A stretch of 5,834 nt of DNA from an uncultured Clostridia bacterium (GTDB lineage Bacteria > Bacillota > Clostridia > Oscillospirales > Acutalibacteraceae). The translations under genes and the position numbers were made by a program. The DNA lies in contig CAMJHU010000153.1 in assembly GCA_946405565.1 (NCBI GenBank), forward strand, positions 1 to 5,834, in the 5' to 3' direction. The notes beneath the pieces were generated by a model. The model worked only from the letters and a program-made list of their open reading frames with translations. It ran no database searches and was not told the DNA's origin. This document shows positions 4,512 through 5,834 of this stretch, piece by piece. Every line of letters begins with the position of its first letter. Within the stretch, counting starts at the first letter, position 1.

Positions 4512-5378
4512 ATGAAATCAATGCTTAAAAAATTCCTTTGTCTGACACTGGCACTGCTGCCGGTCCTGCTGCTGACGGCGTGTGAGGAAGTACCGGCGGC
4601 TGGAATGGTCGATCTGAAAAGCGAGAGCGAACTGCGGCAGATCGCGGAGGAGGAATGTCCGCCCTCCACCTTTGTCCGCATGGAACGGCAGCGGAACAAA
4701 AACATCTGCCATTTCACCGACAACGCTTGCGGATTTGAATTTACCATTTACAGCTTCGCTTCTGAATCGACCTTTGAGGGATTGAGAATCGGCTATATCG
4801 AACACACCACCAACACATGGGAGCAGTGCTACTATGATTATGTGACAGATACCATCAAGCCGGAGGCGGACGCTATCGCTTCACAGTACGGATTCACGAT
4901 AGAAAAACTCGACAGTACGCCCATCCGACCCTTTGTCTATCTCCATACCGACCGCACGCTGGAACAGATTTCCGGCGGAATGGTGCAGCTCGGACATCTT
5001 ATCAAGAGTACAGATGTTCATCACAAATACGATCATTGCGAGCTGTGGGCAAAGCATTATAACAGCGAGAAGGGATTTTGGGATGAATTCGCGTTCTACC
5101 GCTTCAAAGACGACGTGACCGACGATATGGACAAGCATGACATTTATTACTACATGGACAACGCCGAGGAACAGCTTGGTGTGAAATGTATCTTTGAACG
5201 CAAGACGCAGATGAAAGGAAGCGAAATTCCCGGACTTTCCTCACATGAATACTATGACGATGACGACGCAAATCGCATTTACGACGTCTACTTCTTCCAC
5301 ACCGAATCCGGCGCAAAAAAACTGATCGCCGTTTTCCAGGTGGCGCAGAATGTGTATTATATCGCTGACGCGGAGTAA
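4512..5378 (+). CDS. Putative lipoprotein of unknown function
   Basis: A 288-residue protein starting at ATG 4512, with AGGGGGA (4499-4505) 6 nt before it. The signal peptide has a basic start (MKSMLKK), a Leu-rich core and lipobox LTAC, with lipidated Cys24, so the mature protein should sit on the outer face of the cell membrane. The mature part is hydrophilic and aromatic-rich, with no further membrane segment, six more Cys (49, 66, 73, 106, 176, 226) and an acidic patch EYYDDDDANRIYD at 246-258. Alternating strands such as FEFTIYSFAS, AFYRFKDD and YDVYFFHTE suggest a mostly beta fold. I recognise no catalytic motif or named family. It is transcribed alone from the promoter at 4454-4482 and ends before a terminator at 5421-5475. 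A solute-binding or cell-surface accessory role is possible but unsupported. Confidence 0.85.
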   Translation: MKSMLKKFLCLTLALLPVLLLTACEEVPAAGMVDLKSESELRQIAEEECPPSTFVRMERQRNKNICHFTDNACGFEFTIYSFASESTFEGLRIGYIEHTTNTWEQCYYDYVTDTIKPEADAIASQYGFTIEKLDSTPIRPFVYLHTDRTLEQISGGMVQLGHLIKSTDVHHKYDHCELWAKHYNSEKGFWDEFAFYRFKDDVTDDMDKHDIYYYMDNAEEQLGVKCIFERKTQMKGSEIPGLSSHEYYDDDDANRIYDVYFFHTESGAKKLIAVFQVAQNVYYIADAE

Positions 5379-5380
5379 GT

Positions 5381-5415
5381 GTTAGCTGTTAGCCGATAGC
5401 CGATAGCCGATAGCT
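5381..5415 (+). repeat. Five tandem 7-bp repeats (GNTAGCY)
   Basis: Units are GTTAGCT, GTTAGCC, GATAGCC, GATAGCC and GATAGCT, in perfect register from 2 bp after the lipoprotein stop codon. Short heptamer arrays of this kind occur between genes in several clostridial genomes (general recollection, not checked). No coding or RNA fold is evident in it. Confidence 0.9.
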
Positions 5416-5420
5416 CAGTT

Positions 5421-5475
5421 AAAAAATGCTGTCCTTTCCTTTTGCGAAAAGCATCAGGAAAAGGACAGCTTTTTT
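5421..5475. terminator. Bidirectional terminator between convergent lipoprotein genes
   Basis: GCTGTCCTTTCC (5428-5439) pairs with GGAAAAGGACAGC (5457-5469), with one bulged A. Six A's precede the left arm (5421-5426) and six T's follow the right arm (5470-5475), so each strand has a U-run. It serves the plus-strand gene ending at 5378 and the minus-strand gene ending at 5486. Confidence 0.9.
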
Positions 5476-5485
5476 GCACGATGGG

Positions 5486-5834
5486 CTAATCACTTTCATT
5501 CAGGTAATCGTATAAAGAGAATGCCCCCGCGTCGCTTTCCACATCGAGGTTCGGAACGACCTCTTTCATGGTTGTCATGCCGCTTGCTTTATCGACCGTA
5601 AAATACACGAATGCGCCGGTGTAACTGCGGAATATCACCTGATACGCCGTGTCGGATTCCTCTCCCATTCTGACATACATGATGTCGGGATTCTCTTCCG
5701 CGATACTCCAGTCATAATGGCTGTGGCAATAGTTGTTGACGCCTTCAAACGCCATTTCTGCCGTAATGCCGTTTTCCGGAACTTCGGCTCCCGATGTTTC
5801 CCGCGAAGGGGAATTGTCCGCCTTTTCAGCTTTT
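5486..5834 (-). CDS. C-terminal part of a probable lipoprotein, 5' end beyond the window
   Basis: The frame is open from the right window edge to TAG 5488-5486, giving at least 115 residues. The visible N-terminal part is a low-complexity polar linker (AEKADNSPSRETSGAEVPEN), like the spacer after a lipobox. It is followed by a compact domain of about 85 residues: AFEGVNNYCHSHYDW, ENPDIMYVRMG, YQVIFRSYTGAFVYFTVDK, then a C-terminal LYDYLNESD. ATG 5755 lies inside this text and has no good ribosome site, so it is unlikely to be the start. The domain resembles small lipoproteins common in gut Firmicutes; this is family recollection, and no function is known to me. The signal peptide and lipobox are not in the window. 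Transcription ends at the shared hairpin 5421-5475. Confidence 0.75.
   Translation of the reverse strand, partial: KAEKADNSPSRETSGAEVPENGITAEMAFEGVNNYCHSHYDWSIAEENPDIMYVRMGEESDTAYQVIFRSYTGAFVYFTVDKASGMTTMKEVVPNLDVESDAGAFSLYDYLNESD

Noticed and set aside
1..5834. CRISPR array, rRNA, replication origin or intact insertion sequence
   Set aside because: No spaced direct repeats of 20-40 bp, no rRNA signature, no origin-like iteron cluster, and no intact transposase with terminal inverted repeats were seen.

Overview
The window looks like chromosomal DNA from a gut-type Firmicute of class Clostridia (Ruminococcaceae, Oscillospiraceae or Lachnospiraceae-like). This is inferred from purine-rich Shine-Dalgarno sites, consensus TTGACA/TATAAT promoters, a tRNA with an encoded CCA end, Gram-positive-style lipoproteins, BspA-type leucine-rich repeats joined to a TIR domain, and a large serine recombinase of the AYCRVSTDN type. 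No marker fixes the genus.

Layout. (1) 1-1203, plus strand: 3' part of a TIR-domain protein flanked by BspA-like leucine-rich repeats. It stops at an amber codon (1036-1038), but the same frame continues 54 codons into a hydrophobic tail and ends just before a strong hairpin, so the gene may carry a nonsense mutation. (2) 1399-1571: a complete tRNA-Val(GAC) unit with consensus promoter, tRNA and terminator. (3) 1570-2350: a type II toxin-antitoxin operon (Phd/YefM antitoxin, RelE/ParE toxin) with overlapping genes. A 16-bp perfect palindrome lies on the predicted -10 element and is a good candidate for the autoregulatory operator. (4) 2355-3589, minus strand: a secreted lipoprotein of the alpha/beta hydrolase (S9-like) fold with its own promoter. 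A 50-codon ORF follows in the same frame, then a terminator-like hairpin. (5) 3725-4332: a wrecked large serine recombinase with at least two internal deletions, a frameshift and a lost C-terminus. It abuts, on the other strand, the intact promoter, ribosome binding site and first codons of a gene whose body is missing. (6) 4454-5475: a second lipoprotein gene of unknown function with its own promoter, then a run of 7-bp repeats and a terminator. (7) 5486-5834, minus strand: C-terminal part of a third probable lipoprotein, running off the window.

The genes do not form one pathway. The region reads as an accessory neighbourhood: a tRNA locus, an addiction module, a decayed recombinase with a truncated neighbour, an eroding TIR/LRR protein, and independently transcribed cell-surface lipoproteins. 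I see no intact new multi-gene system. The most informative signals are the antitoxin operator palindrome, the amber-split TIR/LRR gene, the gene-start fossil at 4300-4439, and the small ORF after the hydrolase.
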